Shown here: one piece after another, positions 53,492-62,457 of the stretch | Layout: every line of letters begins with the position of its first letter | Numbering within the stretch: position 1 is the stretch's first letter | Origin: Roseobacter sp. | GTDB taxonomy: Bacteria > Pseudomonadota > Alphaproteobacteria > Rhodobacterales > Rhodobacteraceae | NCBI GenBank assembly: GCA_024636495.1 | Contig: JAGXGZ010000057.1 | Coordinates: 1-64,000, forward strand | DNA length: 64,000 nucleotides | Direction: 5' to 3' | Notes under the pieces: model-generated | Seen by the model: only the letters and a program-made list of their open reading frames with translations | Told to the model about the DNA's origin: nothing | The model's database searches: none | Translations under genes and position numbers: made by a program

Positions 53492-53550
53492 GTCAAAACT
53501 CCGCCGCATTTGATCTATAAAGACGTATCAAATGAACGACGGAGTTTGAC
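53492..53550 (+). promoter_or_regulatory. Leader inverted repeat masking the ribosome binding site of a small gene
   Basis: The left arm 53492-53514 and right arm 53527-53550 are complementary at the outer and inner ends (GTCAAAACTCC with GGAGTTTGAC, and CATTTGAT with ATCAAATG), around the 12-base loop CTATAAAGACGT. The GGAG at 53541-53544, the ribosome binding site of the following gene, is inside the right arm. TTGACA at 53480-53485 precedes it, and TTGAC-N7-GTCAA (53480-53496) is a second dyad overlapping the left arm. Confidence 0.65.
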
Positions 53551-53676
53551 ATGCAATCGATGAAAACCGGCTATCGCGGCTTAAGCCTTTTGGTTGACCT
53601 GAACTGGGATCGGGGCCTGTATTTGGGCGCTTTGGCGTTCGCATTGGGCGCAGGGGCCTACATCGGATCTCTCTGA
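53551..53676 (+). CDS. Small membrane protein of 41 residues between rseP and bamA
   Basis: ATG 53551 follows GGAG at a spacing of six and opens 41 codons ending in TGA 53674-53676. The product begins MQSMKTGYRG, has a polar core (SLLVDLNWDRG), and ends in a hydrophobic Ala/Gly helix (LYLGALAFALGAGAYIGSL), so it is a tail-anchored or single-pass microprotein. The reading frame, ribosome binding site and codon use resemble a real gene. It is too short for standard gene finders. It is flanked by rseP and bamA, both envelope genes, but no function can be assigned. Confidence 0.65.
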   Translation: MQSMKTGYRGLSLLVDLNWDRGLYLGALAFALGAGAYIGSL

Positions 53677-53718
53677 TCCAAGCCCTATTATACTTCATGA
53701 TGAGCACATTGGCCGTTT

Positions 53719-53740
53719 GAGACCCTTATATAGGGGTCTC
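53719..53740 (+). terminator. Hairpin after the small gene, possible weak terminator
   Basis: GAGACCC (53719-53725) pairs with GGGTCTC (53734-53740) around TTATATAG, 42 bases after the microprotein stop. No long T-run follows, only TTCTTGGTTTT, so termination is uncertain. Confidence 0.45.
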
Positions 53741-53755
53741 GACGGCTTCTTGGTT

Positions 53756-53784
53756 TTGACAACACGCGTTAATTTGTCTAGGCA
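53756..53784 (+). promoter_or_regulatory. bamA: Possible promoter of bamA
   Basis: A perfect TTGACA (53756-53761) is followed after 17 bases by TAGGCA, a poor -10 hexamer. It starts about 62 bases before the bamA ATG. The -35 box is strong; the -10 is not, so this is a candidate only. Confidence 0.4.
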
Positions 53785-53817
53785 GGAACAAAATAGATTA
53801 AATAGCGGGTGTGAATA

Positions 53818-56184
53818 ATGAGGCTTAATAACAAGTGGAGCAAATCCACTGATATTTCGGGTATGTCGCCGTTCGCAAAATCACTGCGCGGGGTTTCATT
53901 TTGCGCAATGATATCAGTTGCTTGGCTTGTTCCTGGGGCGATGGCACAGGCGCAGGATTATAATTTCAGTACAATTCAGATCAATGGCAACGAACGCATC
54001 GGTGACAGCGCCGTGTTAAGCCGGGCAGGAATCGTGCGCGGCCGTGGTGTGTCGGGCGGGCAGTTGAACGACGCCTATCAAAGCCTTCAGGCCAGCGGAT
54101 TGTTCGAATCTGTTGCAATTGAACCGCGCGGCGGCACCCTCGTTATCACCGTTGTTGAATTTCCGACGATCAACCGCATCAGCTTTGAAGGCAACGCCCG
54201 CATCAAAGACGAGGTTCTGTCGGAAATCATCGGATCCGATGCTCGCCGTGTCTTTAACCCAACGCAGGCTGAAAAAGACGCCAATGCGATTGCAGAAGCA
54301 TATAGCAATGACGGCCGCATTTCTGCCCGTGTTCAGCCCAAAGTGATCAAGCGCAGCCAGAACCGCGTCGATCTGGTGTTTGAAATTTTCGAAGGCGATA
54401 ATGTTGAAATTGAACGCCTGAGCTTTGTTGGAAACCGCGTTTATTCCGACCGCCGTCTGCGCCGTGTCTTGGGGACCAAGCAGGCAGGTCTGTTCCGCAT
54501 TCTGGTTAAGCGCGACACCTTTGTTGCAGATCGGACCGACCTTGATCAGCAGTTGTTGCGCGATTTCTATACCTCGCGGGGCTACATCGACATGCGCGTG
54601 TCCGCCGTGAATGCCCAGCTGACGCAAGAACGTGACGGCTATTTTGTGCAGTTCAACGTCCAAGAGGGTCAGCAGTTCAAGTTTGGCCAGCTGACGGTTT
54701 CGTCGACAATCAACGGTGTTGACGCGCAGACGTATCAAAACATTATCAAGACAAAAGCGGGCGGCGTTTATTCCCCTTCATTGGTCGAGGCAGATATCGC
54801 GCGGATGGAGCGTCAGGCGATCCGTGATGGCGTTGATTTCATGCGCGTCGAGCCTGTGATCACCCGAAACGAACGCGAGCTTACGCTGGATGTCGAATAC
54901 CGCATCACACGCGGACCGCGCGTTTTTGTTGAACGCATCGACATTGAAGGCAACACCACAACGCTGGATCAGGTCGTGCGCCGCCAGTTCGACAGCGTCG
55001 AGGGCGACCCGTTTAACCCGCGCGAAATTCGTGCCAGCGCAGAGCGGATTCGCGCCATGGGCTATTTTGAGACGGCAGAAGTTAATGCACGCGAAGGGTC
55101 CACCCCCGAGCAGGTCGTCGTCGATGTGAATGTCGAAGAAAAGCCAACCGGATCGCTAAGCTTTGGTGGGTCGTTCTCGTCAAGCGACGGTATCGGTGTC
55201 GCGATCAACTTTGCCGAAAAGAACTTTTTGGGCCGTGGTCAGTCGGTGACTTTGTCGCTCAGCACCGCGTCGGATGCACGTCGCTACGGGCTTACCTTTG
55301 TCGAGCCAAGCCTTTTGGGTCGTGACGTGGCCTTTGGCCTGAACCTCGACTATGCAGAAACAGACTCGTCATTCTCCAGTTTTGATTCAACACGTCTGAA
55401 CATTTCGCCAAGTCTGGCTTTCCCGGTCAGCGAAAATGGCCGCCTGCAGCTTAGATATACCTATGACGACTTCGAGATGATCGCGCGACCAGGGGCGGCC
55501 AACGGGGCTGTTGTTACGGATGACATCTCTCGCGGGTCGCAAGTATCATCCTCTGTCGGGTACACATTCAGCTATGACACACGCCGCACGGGCCTTGATC
55601 CGACGGCGGGGCTGCTGTTCCAGTTCAGTCAGGATTTCTCGGGTCTTGGGGGCGATTCAAAGTTTGTTAAGACCTCTGCCAAAGTCATCGGTGAAAAGCG
55701 CATCTACAACGAGGAAATAACGTTGCGCGCCACACTCGAGGGTGGTGCCCTTGCGTGGAGCGGTGGCAACAGCCGGGTCGGTGACCGCTTTTTGCTAAGC
55801 CCGTCGGTCCTGCGCGGATTTGAGCCGGGCGGTATTGGCCCACGCGAGATTGCGGCAGGGGTTAATGATCCTTTAGGCGGGAATTATTATGTTGCAGCGC
55901 GCTTTGAGGCTGAATTCCCGGTCGGTTTGCCCGAAGAATACGGGATCTCAGGCGGGTTGTTCTATGATGTGGGCAACCTTTGGGATCTGTCAAACGTGAA
56001 CACTGCAGTCGCCGCACCGGGAACAATTTTCGGTGAATCTGGATCCTTCCGCCATGTGATTGGTGTTTCTTTGTTCTGGGACACACCCGTTGGTCCGTTG
56101 CAGTTCAACGTGTCGAAGGCCTTGAAAAAAGAAACTTTCGACAAAGAGCAGAAGTTCGAAGTCACTCTTAGAACAAATTTCTGA
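53818..56184 (+). CDS. bamA: Outer membrane protein assembly factor BamA
   Basis: A 788-residue Omp85 protein that inserts beta-barrel proteins into the outer membrane. The signal peptide ends near residue 45 (WLVPGAMAQAQ-D). Five POTRA domains follow (about 48-430), then the 16-strand C-terminal barrel with the Omp85 motifs GSFSSSDGIGVAINFAEKNFLGRGQ and GPLQFNVSKAL; the last residue is F, as outer-membrane barrel proteins require. The ATG has no strong ribosome binding site; GGGTGTGAATA precedes it. It leads the bamA-ompH-fabZ-lpxA-lpxI-lpxB run, whose genes are tightly spaced. Confidence 0.97.
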   Translation: MRLNNKWSKSTDISGMSPFAKSLRGVSFCAMISVAWLVPGAMAQAQDYNFSTIQINGNERIGDSAVLSRAGIVRGRGVSGGQLNDAYQSLQASGLFESVAIEPRGGTLVITVVEFPTINRISFEGNARIKDEVLSEIIGSDARRVFNPTQAEKDANAIAEAYSNDGRISARVQPKVIKRSQNRVDLVFEIFEGDNVEIERLSFVGNRVYSDRRLRRVLGTKQAGLFRILVKRDTFVADRTDLDQQLLRDFYTSRGYIDMRVSAVNAQLTQERDGYFVQFNVQEGQQFKFGQLTVSSTINGVDAQTYQNIIKTKAGGVYSPSLVEADIARMERQAIRDGVDFMRVEPVITRNERELTLDVEYRITRGPRVFVERIDIEGNTTTLDQVVRRQFDSVEGDPFNPREIRASAERIRAMGYFETAEVNAREGSTPEQVVVDVNVEEKPTGSLSFGGSFSSSDGIGVAINFAEKNFLGRGQSVTLSLSTASDARRYGLTFVEPSLLGRDVAFGLNLDYAETDSSFSSFDSTRLNISPSLAFPVSENGRLQLRYTYDDFEMIARPGAANGAVVTDDISRGSQVSSSVGYTFSYDTRRTGLDPTAGLLFQFSQDFSGLGGDSKFVKTSAKVIGEKRIYNEEITLRATLEGGALAWSGGNSRVGDRFLLSPSVLRGFEPGGIGPREIAAGVNDPLGGNYYVAARFEAEFPVGLPEEYGISGGLFYDVGNLWDLSNVNTAVAAPGTIFGESGSFRHVIGVSLFWDTPVGPLQFNVSKALKKETFDKEQKFEVTLRTNF

Positions 56185-56191
56185 ACCACCC

Positions 56192-56755
56192 ATGCGTTTG
56201 CATAGGCTTGCTATCGTGATCCTCCCCGTTCTGTCATTTTTGACAGGGCCGGGGTTTTCGCAACAGGTACAACAAGGTGCGGTCGAACGCCCTATCGTCC
56301 AAAGCCCGATCCTGACAATCGATTCAGACCGCGTTTTCAGCGAAAGCGCATTTGGCCTGCGTGTCGCTGCCGAGATCGAAGCGAAAAGCACAGAATTGTC
56401 AGCTGAAAACCGCAAGATCGAAACAGATCTTGGGGCCGAAGAGGAAAAGCTGACCCGTGATCGCGCAACGCTTGACCCCGAAGACTTCCGGACCTTGGCA
56501 GAGAGGTTTGACGAAAAAGTTCAACAAATCCGGCGTACTCAGGCGATAAAAACGCAGGCGTTGAATGATCTTGTCGATCAGGAACGCGATATATTTCTGA
56601 ATGCTGCCGGTCCAGTTTTGGAAAAATTGATGCGCGATGCTGGTGCCGCCGTCATTCTTGAACGGCGGTCGGTCTTTGTAAGTGCAAATGCGATCGACAT
56701 CACAAATGAGGCGATCACACGGCTGGACGGTGCCGTTGGAAGTGGCAAAAACTAG
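56192..56755 (+). CDS. Periplasmic chaperone OmpH/Skp family
   Basis: A 187-residue exported protein. The signal peptide ends near residue 23 (LTGPGFSQ). The Skp/OmpH core starts at [19 protein letters not shown], followed by a long charged helical hairpin (about 60-140) typical of the tentacles, and ends with [22 protein letters not shown]. It begins seven bases after the bamA stop and would carry unfolded outer-membrane proteins to BamA. Its C-terminal end is slightly longer than in E. coli Skp. Confidence 0.9.
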   Translation: MRLHRLAIVILPVLSFLTGPGFSQQVQQGAVERPIVQSPILTIDSDRVFSESAFGLRVAAEIEAKSTELSAENRKIETDLGAEEEKLTRDRATLDPEDFRTLAERFDEKVQQIRRTQAIKTQALNDLVDQERDIFLNAAGPVLEKLMRDAGAAVILERRSVFVSANAIDITNEAITRLDGAVGSGKN

Positions 56756-56822
56756 GTCGCGCGCTTGCCCAACGCCATCAATATTGATAGCCAGATGTAG
56801 TTTTCAAAAGACAGGATCCCCA

Positions 56823-57281
56823 ATGACCGAAACCCTGCCAAGCGCTGACATCCAGATGATCCAGCGGATCATTCCGCACCGCTACCCGTTTTTGCTGGTT
56901 GATAAGGTGATTGACATCCAAGGGACCCAAAGCGCGGTCGGGATCAAGAACGTGACCATGAACGAGCCGCATTTTCAGGGCCATTTTCCCGGAATGCCGA
57001 TCATGCCCGGCGTGACCATCGTCGAGGCGATGGCGCAAACAGCCGCCGTCATGGTGGGTGTGACCCTCGAGATGGCCGATAAAGATATGAAGGTCTATTT
57101 CATGGCTATCGATAAATGCAAATTTCGCCGTAAAGTTGTCCCTGGTGATGTGCTGCGGATGGAATTGACCACGTTGCGCGGCAAACCGGGCGGCAAGGTC
57201 TGGCGCTTTGCTGGTGTGGCGTCTGTCGAAGGCGAGATGGCGGCAGAGGCTGAGTTTACCGCGATGATGGACCTGTCCTGA
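56823..57281 (+). CDS. fabZ: 3-hydroxyacyl-ACP dehydratase FabZ
   Basis: A 152-residue hot-dog-fold enzyme that dehydrates 3-hydroxyacyl-ACP in fatty-acid synthesis, competing with LpxA for (3R)-hydroxymyristoyl-ACP. The active-site histidine and glutamate are in [16 protein letters not shown] and in [23 protein letters not shown] in outline (the GHFPxxPxxPGVxxxE motif). ATG 56823 has AGGA upstream and is chosen over 56682, which lies inside ompH. Its stop overlaps the lpxA start (TGATG). Confidence 0.96.
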   Translation: MTETLPSADIQMIQRIIPHRYPFLLVDKVIDIQGTQSAVGIKNVTMNEPHFQGHFPGMPIMPGVTIVEAMAQTAAVMVGVTLEMADKDMKVYFMAIDKCKFRRKVVPGDVLRMELTTLRGKPGGKVWRFAGVASVEGEMAAEAEFTAMMDLS

Positions 57282-58063
57282 TGGGCCATATTCACCCAAG
57301 TGCTGTGGTTGAGGACGGCGCGCAGATTGATCCGTCAGCCACTATCGGGCCGTTTTGCATCATCGGCGCACAGGTTGTTTTGCACGCCGATGTGATCGTG
57401 AAATCCCATGCCGTTGTTACCGGGCAGACCGAGGTGGGCGAAGGCACCGTGATTTTCCCCTTCGCGGTGATCGGAGAGATCCCTCAGGACCTTAAATTCA
57501 AGGGCGAAGCCAGCAGGCTTGTTATTGGCAAGCGCAACCGCATTCGCGAACATGTCACGATGAACTGCGGGACAGAAGGCGGGGGCGGGCTGACGAAAGT
57601 AGGTGATGACGGTTTGTTCATGGCGGGCTGTCATATTGCACATGATGCGATGTTGGGCGACCGCGTGATCATGGCCAACAGTGCAGCTGTGGCAGGGCAC
57701 TGTATCATCGATGATGATGTGATCATCGGGGGGCTTGCAGGTATTCACCAGTTTGTACGCATCGGGCGCGGCGCCATCATCGGTGCCGTGACCATGGTCA
57801 CAAATGACGTCATTCCTTACGGTCTTGTGCAAGGTCCGCGTGGCATGTTGGACGGGTTGAACCTTGTTGGCCTGAAACGGCGCGGCGTTGCGCGCGGTGA
57901 CATCACGGCGCTGCGGGCCGCCTTTCAGATGCTGGCGCAGGGCGAGGGGACGTTCCATGACCGTGCCCACCGTCTGGGCGAGGAAACCAGTAGCGATTAT
58001 GTTCGCGAGATTGTCGATTTCGTTGCCGCCGAAACCGGCCGCCATTTTCTGACGCCGGGTTGA
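57281..58063 (+). CDS. lpxA: UDP-N-acetylglucosamine acyltransferase LpxA
   Basis: A 260-residue trimeric left-handed beta-helix enzyme, first step of lipid A synthesis. Hexapeptide repeats such as IGPFCIIGAQVVLHADVIVKSHAVV run through residues 20-190. The catalytic histidine is in GCHIAHDAMLGD and the acyl-binding GGLAGIHQFVRIGRGAIIGA is present. It overlaps fabZ by one base and lpxI by one base. Confidence 0.96.
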   Translation: MGHIHPSAVVEDGAQIDPSATIGPFCIIGAQVVLHADVIVKSHAVVTGQTEVGEGTVIFPFAVIGEIPQDLKFKGEASRLVIGKRNRIREHVTMNCGTEGGGGLTKVGDDGLFMAGCHIAHDAMLGDRVIMANSAAVAGHCIIDDDVIIGGLAGIHQFVRIGRGAIIGAVTMVTNDVIPYGLVQGPRGMLDGLNLVGLKRRGVARGDITALRAAFQMLAQGEGTFHDRAHRLGEETSSDYVREIVDFVAAETGRHFLTPG

Positions 58064-58854
58064 TGCTGGCGTTGATTGCGGGGGGCGGCGGGTTGCCCAA
58101 GACGGTGGCAGCGGCTCAGGCCGTCATGCCGCTTGTTTGTGGGTACGAAAATATCGTTCTCGATGGGCTGAAGGCAGATGTAACGTTTCGGTTGGAGACA
58201 TTGGGCTCTTTATTGAAAGAGCTTAAGAAACAGGGCGTTATACAAGTGTGTTTCTGTGGTGCCGTGGCGCGACCAAACTTTGATCCCTCTAAACTGGATC
58301 CCGAAACCTTGCCGCTTGTTCCCCAGTTTCAAAAGGCATTGGCGGCTGGTGACGACGGTGCATTGCGCGTTTTGCTCGACATTTTCGAACAGGCCGGATT
58401 CGAAGTGACGGCGGCGCATGAACTGGCACCGGATTTGCTGGCAAAGCCTGGGGTTTTTGGGACCTATGAACCAGACGCGCAAATGCGCATAGACGCCGCG
58501 CGCGCAGCGCAAGTGGTCGCGACACTTGCGCCCTTGGATGTGGGGCAATGCTGTGTCGTGGGGCGCAGTCAAGTCTATGGCATCGAAGCGATCGGCGGCA
58601 CCGATCATGTGCTGGCAAGCTTGCCGCCACAGGTGAAATCTGCGCGCGCGGTTTTGTTCAAAGGCCCAAAAACCGACCAAAGCCGCTTGGTAGATATGCC
58701 CACTATCGGACCGGAAACTTTGAAGGCGGCGCATGCCGCAGGGCTTGCGGGCATCGTGATCGCAGCAGGCGAGGTGTTATTGCTTGAGGCAGAGCGTTGC
58801 ATAGCGCTTGCCGATGATCTGGGGCTGGTGCTGTGGGCGCAGGCACGCGCATGA
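58063..58854 (+). CDS. lpxI: UDP-2,3-diacylglucosamine pyrophosphatase LpxI
   Basis: A 263-residue LpxI, the alphaproteobacterial replacement for LpxH, hydrolysing UDP-2,3-diacylglucosamine to lipid X. The Rossmann-like N-terminus LALIAGGGGLPKTVAAAQ and C-terminal domain with VYGIEAIGGTDHVLA, LFKGPKTDQSRLVDMPTIGPETL and AGIVIAAGEVLLLEAE are the family pattern. TTG 58060 is an alternative start; ATG 58063 overlaps the lpxA stop by one base and is preferred. It overlaps lpxB by four bases. Confidence 0.94.
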   Translation: MLALIAGGGGLPKTVAAAQAVMPLVCGYENIVLDGLKADVTFRLETLGSLLKELKKQGVIQVCFCGAVARPNFDPSKLDPETLPLVPQFQKALAAGDDGALRVLLDIFEQAGFEVTAAHELAPDLLAKPGVFGTYEPDAQMRIDAARAAQVVATLAPLDVGQCCVVGRSQVYGIEAIGGTDHVLASLPPQVKSARAVLFKGPKTDQSRLVDMPTIGPETLKAAHAAGLAGIVIAAGEVLLLEAERCIALADDLGLVLWAQARA

Positions 58855-60011
58855 AGGTCTTCATCGTCGCAGGCGAGCCGTCGGGGGATCGTTTAGGAGG
58901 GGCCTTGATGGCGGGGCTAAAGGCCTTGCACCCGAATGTGACGTTTGAGGGGATTGGCGGCAGTGACATGTCGGCCGAAGGTCTGCAAAGCCGGTTCGAT
59001 ATGTCGGAACTGTCTGTGATGGGGATCGCCGAAATATTGCCGAAATACCGCGCGTTGATGGCCCGCATCAACGAAACCGCCGACGCGGTAATCGCGGCAA
59101 AGCCTGATGTGATGATCACCATCGACAGCCCTGATTTTTCGCTGCGGGTGGCAAAACGCGTCAAGACGCGCTCTGCCATTCGGACGGTTCACTATGTGGC
59201 ACCGACGGTCTGGGCGTGGCGTCCGGGTCGCGCCAAAAAGATGGCGCGGTTTATCGATCATGTGCTGGCGCTTTTCCCGTTCGAGCCGCCCCTGATGCGC
59301 GCCGAAGGCATGGCATGTGATTTCGTGGGCCACCCCGTGGTGGCCGAACCTGTGGCAACAGAGGCAGAGGCGCTGGCCTTTCGCACAGCCCATGACATCG
59401 GGGACGCGCCATTGCTGATGGTCTTGCCCGGGTCACGCCGGTCTGAGGTTGCAAAGTTGGCAGATGTCTTTGGGGATGCGGTGGCGCGATTTGCAACCGT
59501 TGTTCCAGATCTGCGCGTGATCATTCCGGCGGCAGGCCCGGTTGCCGATGATGTGATTGCGGCAACAAAGGCTTGGCGTGTGAAGCCGATCATCCTTGAT
59601 CCGCGCGACCTGTCGCGCGGGGATGCGCAGGCCCAGAAGCGGGCGGCGTTTCGTGCAGCTGACCTTGCCTTGGCAGCCTCGGGCACAGTGTCGCTGGAAC
59701 TGGCGGCAGCGGCAACCCCGATGGTGATTGCATACCGGATGCATTGGCTGAGCTTCAGATTGATCAAGGCAATGGCGCTGATAGACACGGTCACCTTGGT
59801 TAATCTGGTGTCCGAGACTCGAGTTGTGCCCGAGTTTCTTGGCCCCGATTGCCAAGCCGACCAAATCGCAGGTGGTTTAGCTGCCGTCTTGGCGGCCCCC
59901 GATGCGCAAAAAGCCGCAATGGCTTTGACCATGGAACGGTTGGGGCAGGGTGGTGAGGCGCCGGGGATGCGGGCCGCACGCGCGGTTTCGGATCGGATTC
60001 GCGCCGGTTAA
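58851..60011 (+). CDS. lpxB: Lipid A disaccharide synthase
   Basis: A 386-residue GT19 glycosyltransferase that joins UDP-2,3-diacylglucosamine and lipid X to the lipid A disaccharide. Family landmarks are KVFIVAGEPSGDRLGGALMAGLK, the GIGGSDMSAEGLQSRFDMSELSVMGIAEIL region, VHYVAPTVWAWRPGRAKKM, VLPGSRRSEV and AASGTVSLELAAAATPMVIAYR. ATG 58851 overlaps the lpxI stop; an in-frame upstream ATG at 58833 is less likely. It is the last gene of the envelope cluster, and a dispersed hairpin repeat follows. Confidence 0.96.
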   Translation: MKVFIVAGEPSGDRLGGALMAGLKALHPNVTFEGIGGSDMSAEGLQSRFDMSELSVMGIAEILPKYRALMARINETADAVIAAKPDVMITIDSPDFSLRVAKRVKTRSAIRTVHYVAPTVWAWRPGRAKKMARFIDHVLALFPFEPPLMRAEGMACDFVGHPVVAEPVATEAEALAFRTAHDIGDAPLLMVLPGSRRSEVAKLADVFGDAVARFATVVPDLRVIIPAAGPVADDVIAATKAWRVKPIILDPRDLSRGDAQAQKRAAFRAADLALAASGTVSLELAAAATPMVIAYRMHWLSFRLIKAMALIDTVTLVNLVSETRVVPEFLGPDCQADQIAGGLAAVLAAPDAQKAAMALTMERLGQGGEAPGMRAARAVSDRIRAG

Positions 60012-60020
60012 TGGATGGAA

Positions 60021-60072
60021 TGAGGGGCGCTGCCCCTCAAACTCCCCGGAATTTAAATCCATTTGGAAGCAG
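60021..60072 (+). repeat. Dispersed intergenic hairpin repeat, copy 4
   Basis: GAGGGGC-GCT-GCCCCTC (60022-60038) is followed by AAACTCCCCGGAATTTAAA and the tail CCATTTGGAAGCA. The core is more diverged than in copies 1 and 3. It lies between the converging lpxB and mnmA genes, so it may act as their terminator. Confidence 0.75.
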
Positions 60073-60073
60073 T

Positions 60074-61216
60074 TTAGCCTTTGTGGATCCATCCGCCACC
60101 GAAAATACGCGAGCTGTCTTGATCATAAAAGACACAAGCCTGCCCGGGCGACACGCCTTCCTCTGGGACCAGCAGTTCGACCTCGGCAGTGGTATCGCTG
60201 ATCGGTCGTAATATCGCGTCGATGGGTGGGCGGGTCGACCGGACCTTGACGGCGATCGGCCATTCGGATTTCGACATCAGCGGGGTGTCGCCCAGCCAAT
60301 TGATTTCGCGCAGCGGCACAGTGCGGGTGGCAAGCATAGATTTCGGGCCCACGACCACTTGGGCCTTTTCCGCATCAAGACGCACCACATAAAGCGGATC
60401 GGCCAAGCCACCGATGCCAAGCCCGCGGCGCTGGCCGATGGTGTAGTTTATCACCCCCTCATGACGGGCCAGAACCGTGCCGTTGGCATCGACAATGTCA
60501 CCGGGGTTTGCAGCTTCGGGGCGCAGCTTGCGGATAACTGCGGCATAGTCGCCATTGGGCACGAAACAGATGTCTTGGCTGTCGGGTTTATCGGCAACGC
60601 TGAGGCCGTATTTTTCTGCAAGCGCGCGCGTATCGTTCTTGGAGGGCAAATGCCCTAGAGGAAACCGCAAATACGCGAGCTGGTCAGGCGTGGTCGAGAA
60701 CAGAAAGTAACTTTGGTCGCGGTTCGCATCGGCCGCGCAGTGCAATTCAGCCCTGTGATCACCAATTTTGCGTTGGATATAGTGCCCCGTCGCCATGCAA
60801 TCTGCATCAAGGTCTTTGGCCGTTTCAAGAAGGTCTTTGAATTTGACCCGCTCATTGCAGCGGATGCAGGGCACGGGCGTGGCACCGCCCAGATAGCTGT
60901 CTGCGAATTCGTCAATCACCGCGTCTTTGAACACGTTCTCATAGTCGAGGACATAATGCGGAAAACCCATGTCTTCGGCCACCCTTCGGGCATCGTGGAT
61001 GTCGATGCCCGCGCAGCACGCACCCTTTTTCGCCAACGCCGCACCATGGTCGTAAAGCTGTAGTGTCACGCCCACGACATCATAGCCTTCCTCGGCCAAC
61101 ATCGCCGCGACAACCGAACTGTCCACCCCACCCGACATGGCGACCACAACACGCGTATCAGCGGGCGCTTTGGCAAAACCCAATGAGTTCAAGGGTAGGG
61201 TGCGGTCGAGAGGCAT
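60074..61216 (-). CDS. mnmA: tRNA-specific 2-thiouridylase
   Basis: A 380-residue PP-loop ATPase that thiolates U34 of tRNAs for Glu, Gln and Lys. The PP-loop is [18 protein letters not shown] at about residues 23-40. The cysteine pair is in [19 protein letters not shown] and in [13 protein letters not shown], and [10 protein letters not shown] is a further signature. The start ATG and length fit. It converges with lpxB across repeat copy 4 and is divergent from sciP with a 124-bp gap. Confidence 0.96.
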   Translation of the reverse strand: MPLDRTLPLNSLGFAKAPADTRVVVAMSGGVDSSVVAAMLAEEGYDVVGVTLQLYDHGAALAKKGACCAGIDIHDARRVAEDMGFPHYVLDYENVFKDAVIDEFADSYLGGATPVPCIRCNERVKFKDLLETAKDLDADCMATGHYIQRKIGDHRAELHCAADANRDQSYFLFSTTPDQLAYLRFPLGHLPSKNDTRALAEKYGLSVADKPDSQDICFVPNGDYAAVIRKLRPEAANPGDIVDANGTVLARHEGVINYTIGQRRGLGIGGLADPLYVVRLDAEKAQVVVGPKSMLATRTVPLREINWLGDTPLMSKSEWPIAVKVRSTRPPIDAILRPISDTTAEVELLVPEEGVSPGQACVFYDQDSSRIFGGGWIHKG

Positions 61217-61340
61217 GGTAATTCTCCGATAGGTTTAAGGCGATATATAAGAAAATGCGCTCTATTCTCAAGGGGGCACTTCATCTGTCCTTAAGCCCGC
61301 GCCACCAAAGTTGAGGTCTAATCAGTGTTGGTGAGTTATT

Positions 61341-61619
61341 ATGTATTTAAAAAAAGTCGCCGGCCCGCGCGCCGTTACGTTACCTGATGGGTCAACTTTC
61401 AGCCATGCCGACCTTCCGGACCGCAAAACCAGACGCTGGGTCGCGTCCCGCAAGGCCGCTCTTGTGCGCGGGGTGGTGTATGGGTTGATCACGCAGGCAG
61501 AGGTTCTGGACCACTATCATATCAGTGAAGAGGAATTCATGGAGTGGGTTCGGGCCGTGTCGGACCACGGTGAAGCGGCGTTGCGCGCAACAGCGCTTCA
61601 AAAATACAGACAACTTTAG
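61341..61619 (+). CDS. sciP: DUF1153 protein, SciP homologue (CtrA antagonist)
   Basis: A 92-residue DUF1153 protein with a helix-turn-helix-like core (RRWVASRKAALVRGVVYGLITQAEVLDHYHISEEEFMEWV in outline). SciP of Caulobacter binds CtrA-activated promoters and blocks them in the G1 phase. Location directly upstream of ctrA is unusual support for the link. The ATG is preceded by GTTGGTGAGTTATT, a weak site. Its own promoter shows no TTAA-N7-TTAA pair. Confidence 0.88.
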   Translation: MYLKKVAGPRAVTLPDGSTFSHADLPDRKTRRWVASRKAALVRGVVYGLITQAEVLDHYHISEEEFMEWVRAVSDHGEAALRATALQKYRQL

Positions 61620-61645
61620 GTTGCTTTTTATCTAGTGGTACATCA

Positions 61646-61660
61646 TTAACGGGTGGTTAA
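61646..61660 (+). promoter_or_regulatory. ctrA: CtrA binding box upstream of ctrA
   Basis: TTAA-CGGGTGG-TTAA is a perfect full CtrA site (TTAA, seven bases, TTAA). It lies 55 bases before the ctrA start codon, so CtrA probably regulates its own transcription. A further TTAA stands at 61676. Confidence 0.8.
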
Positions 61661-61714
61661 GAGTTTTTGTTCACGTTAAAGGGTATAGTCATCGGAAAAA
61701 ATCGGAGTAGCTGA

Positions 61715-62434
61715 ATGCGCGTATTGCTAGTAGAAGACGATCCCACAACGTCGAAAAGTATCGAAATGATGCTGACCCATGCCAATTTGAACACCTATGC
61801 GACAGATTTGGGTGAAGAGGGGATCGATCTGGCCAAGCTTTATGATTATGATCTAATCTTGCTTGATCTGGATTTGCCGGATATGAACGGGCACGAGGTT
61901 TTGCGTCAGCTACGCTTAAGTCGGATTGAAACGCCGATCTTGATCTTGTCGGGATCTGATGACACGGAAAGCAAGATCAAGGGATTTGGCTTTGGCGCTG
62001 ATGATTATCTGACCAAGCCGTTCCACCGCGAAGAACTGGTTGCACGTATTCATGCGATTATCCGGCGATCAAAAGGTCATTCCCAATCGGTCATTCACAC
62101 CGGACAGGTCGCCGTAAACCTTGACGCGAAAACGGTCACTGTTGACGATAAAACGGTGCACCTGACGGGTAAGGAATACCAAATGTTCGAGCTGCTGAGT
62201 TTGCGGAAAGGGACGACGCTGACGAAAGAAATGTTCTTGAACCATCTATATGGCGGCATGGATGAACCGGAACTCAAAATCATCGATGTGTTTATCTGCA
62301 AGTTGCGCAAAAAGTTAAGCGTCGCGACGGGTGGTGAAAACTACATCGAAACGGTTTGGGGTCGGGGGTATGTTTTGCGTGATCCGGAACGATCTGCAAT
62401 GGCAGTACCTGAAAAAATCGCTGTGGGGCTTTGA
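61715..62434 (+). CDS. ctrA: Cell-cycle response regulator CtrA
   Basis: A 239-residue OmpR-type response regulator. Receiver domain residues 1-118 contain D8/D9, phosphoacceptor D51 ([12 protein letters not shown]) and K104 (DDYLTKPF). The winged-helix domain (about 125-230) shows [23 protein letters not shown] and [19 protein letters not shown]. In Rhodobacterales CtrA mainly controls motility, gene transfer agent and other non-essential functions. The extreme C-terminal AVGL differs from the AA-type ClpXP signal of Caulobacter CtrA. A weak GAGTAGCTGA precedes the ATG. Confidence 0.97.
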   Translation: MRVLLVEDDPTTSKSIEMMLTHANLNTYATDLGEEGIDLAKLYDYDLILLDLDLPDMNGHEVLRQLRLSRIETPILILSGSDDTESKIKGFGFGADDYLTKPFHREELVARIHAIIRRSKGHSQSVIHTGQVAVNLDAKTVTVDDKTVHLTGKEYQMFELLSLRKGTTLTKEMFLNHLYGGMDEPELKIIDVFICKLRKKLSVATGGENYIETVWGRGYVLRDPERSAMAVPEKIAVGL

Positions 62435-62457
62435 CAGGCATGCGTTGATATCGCTAG

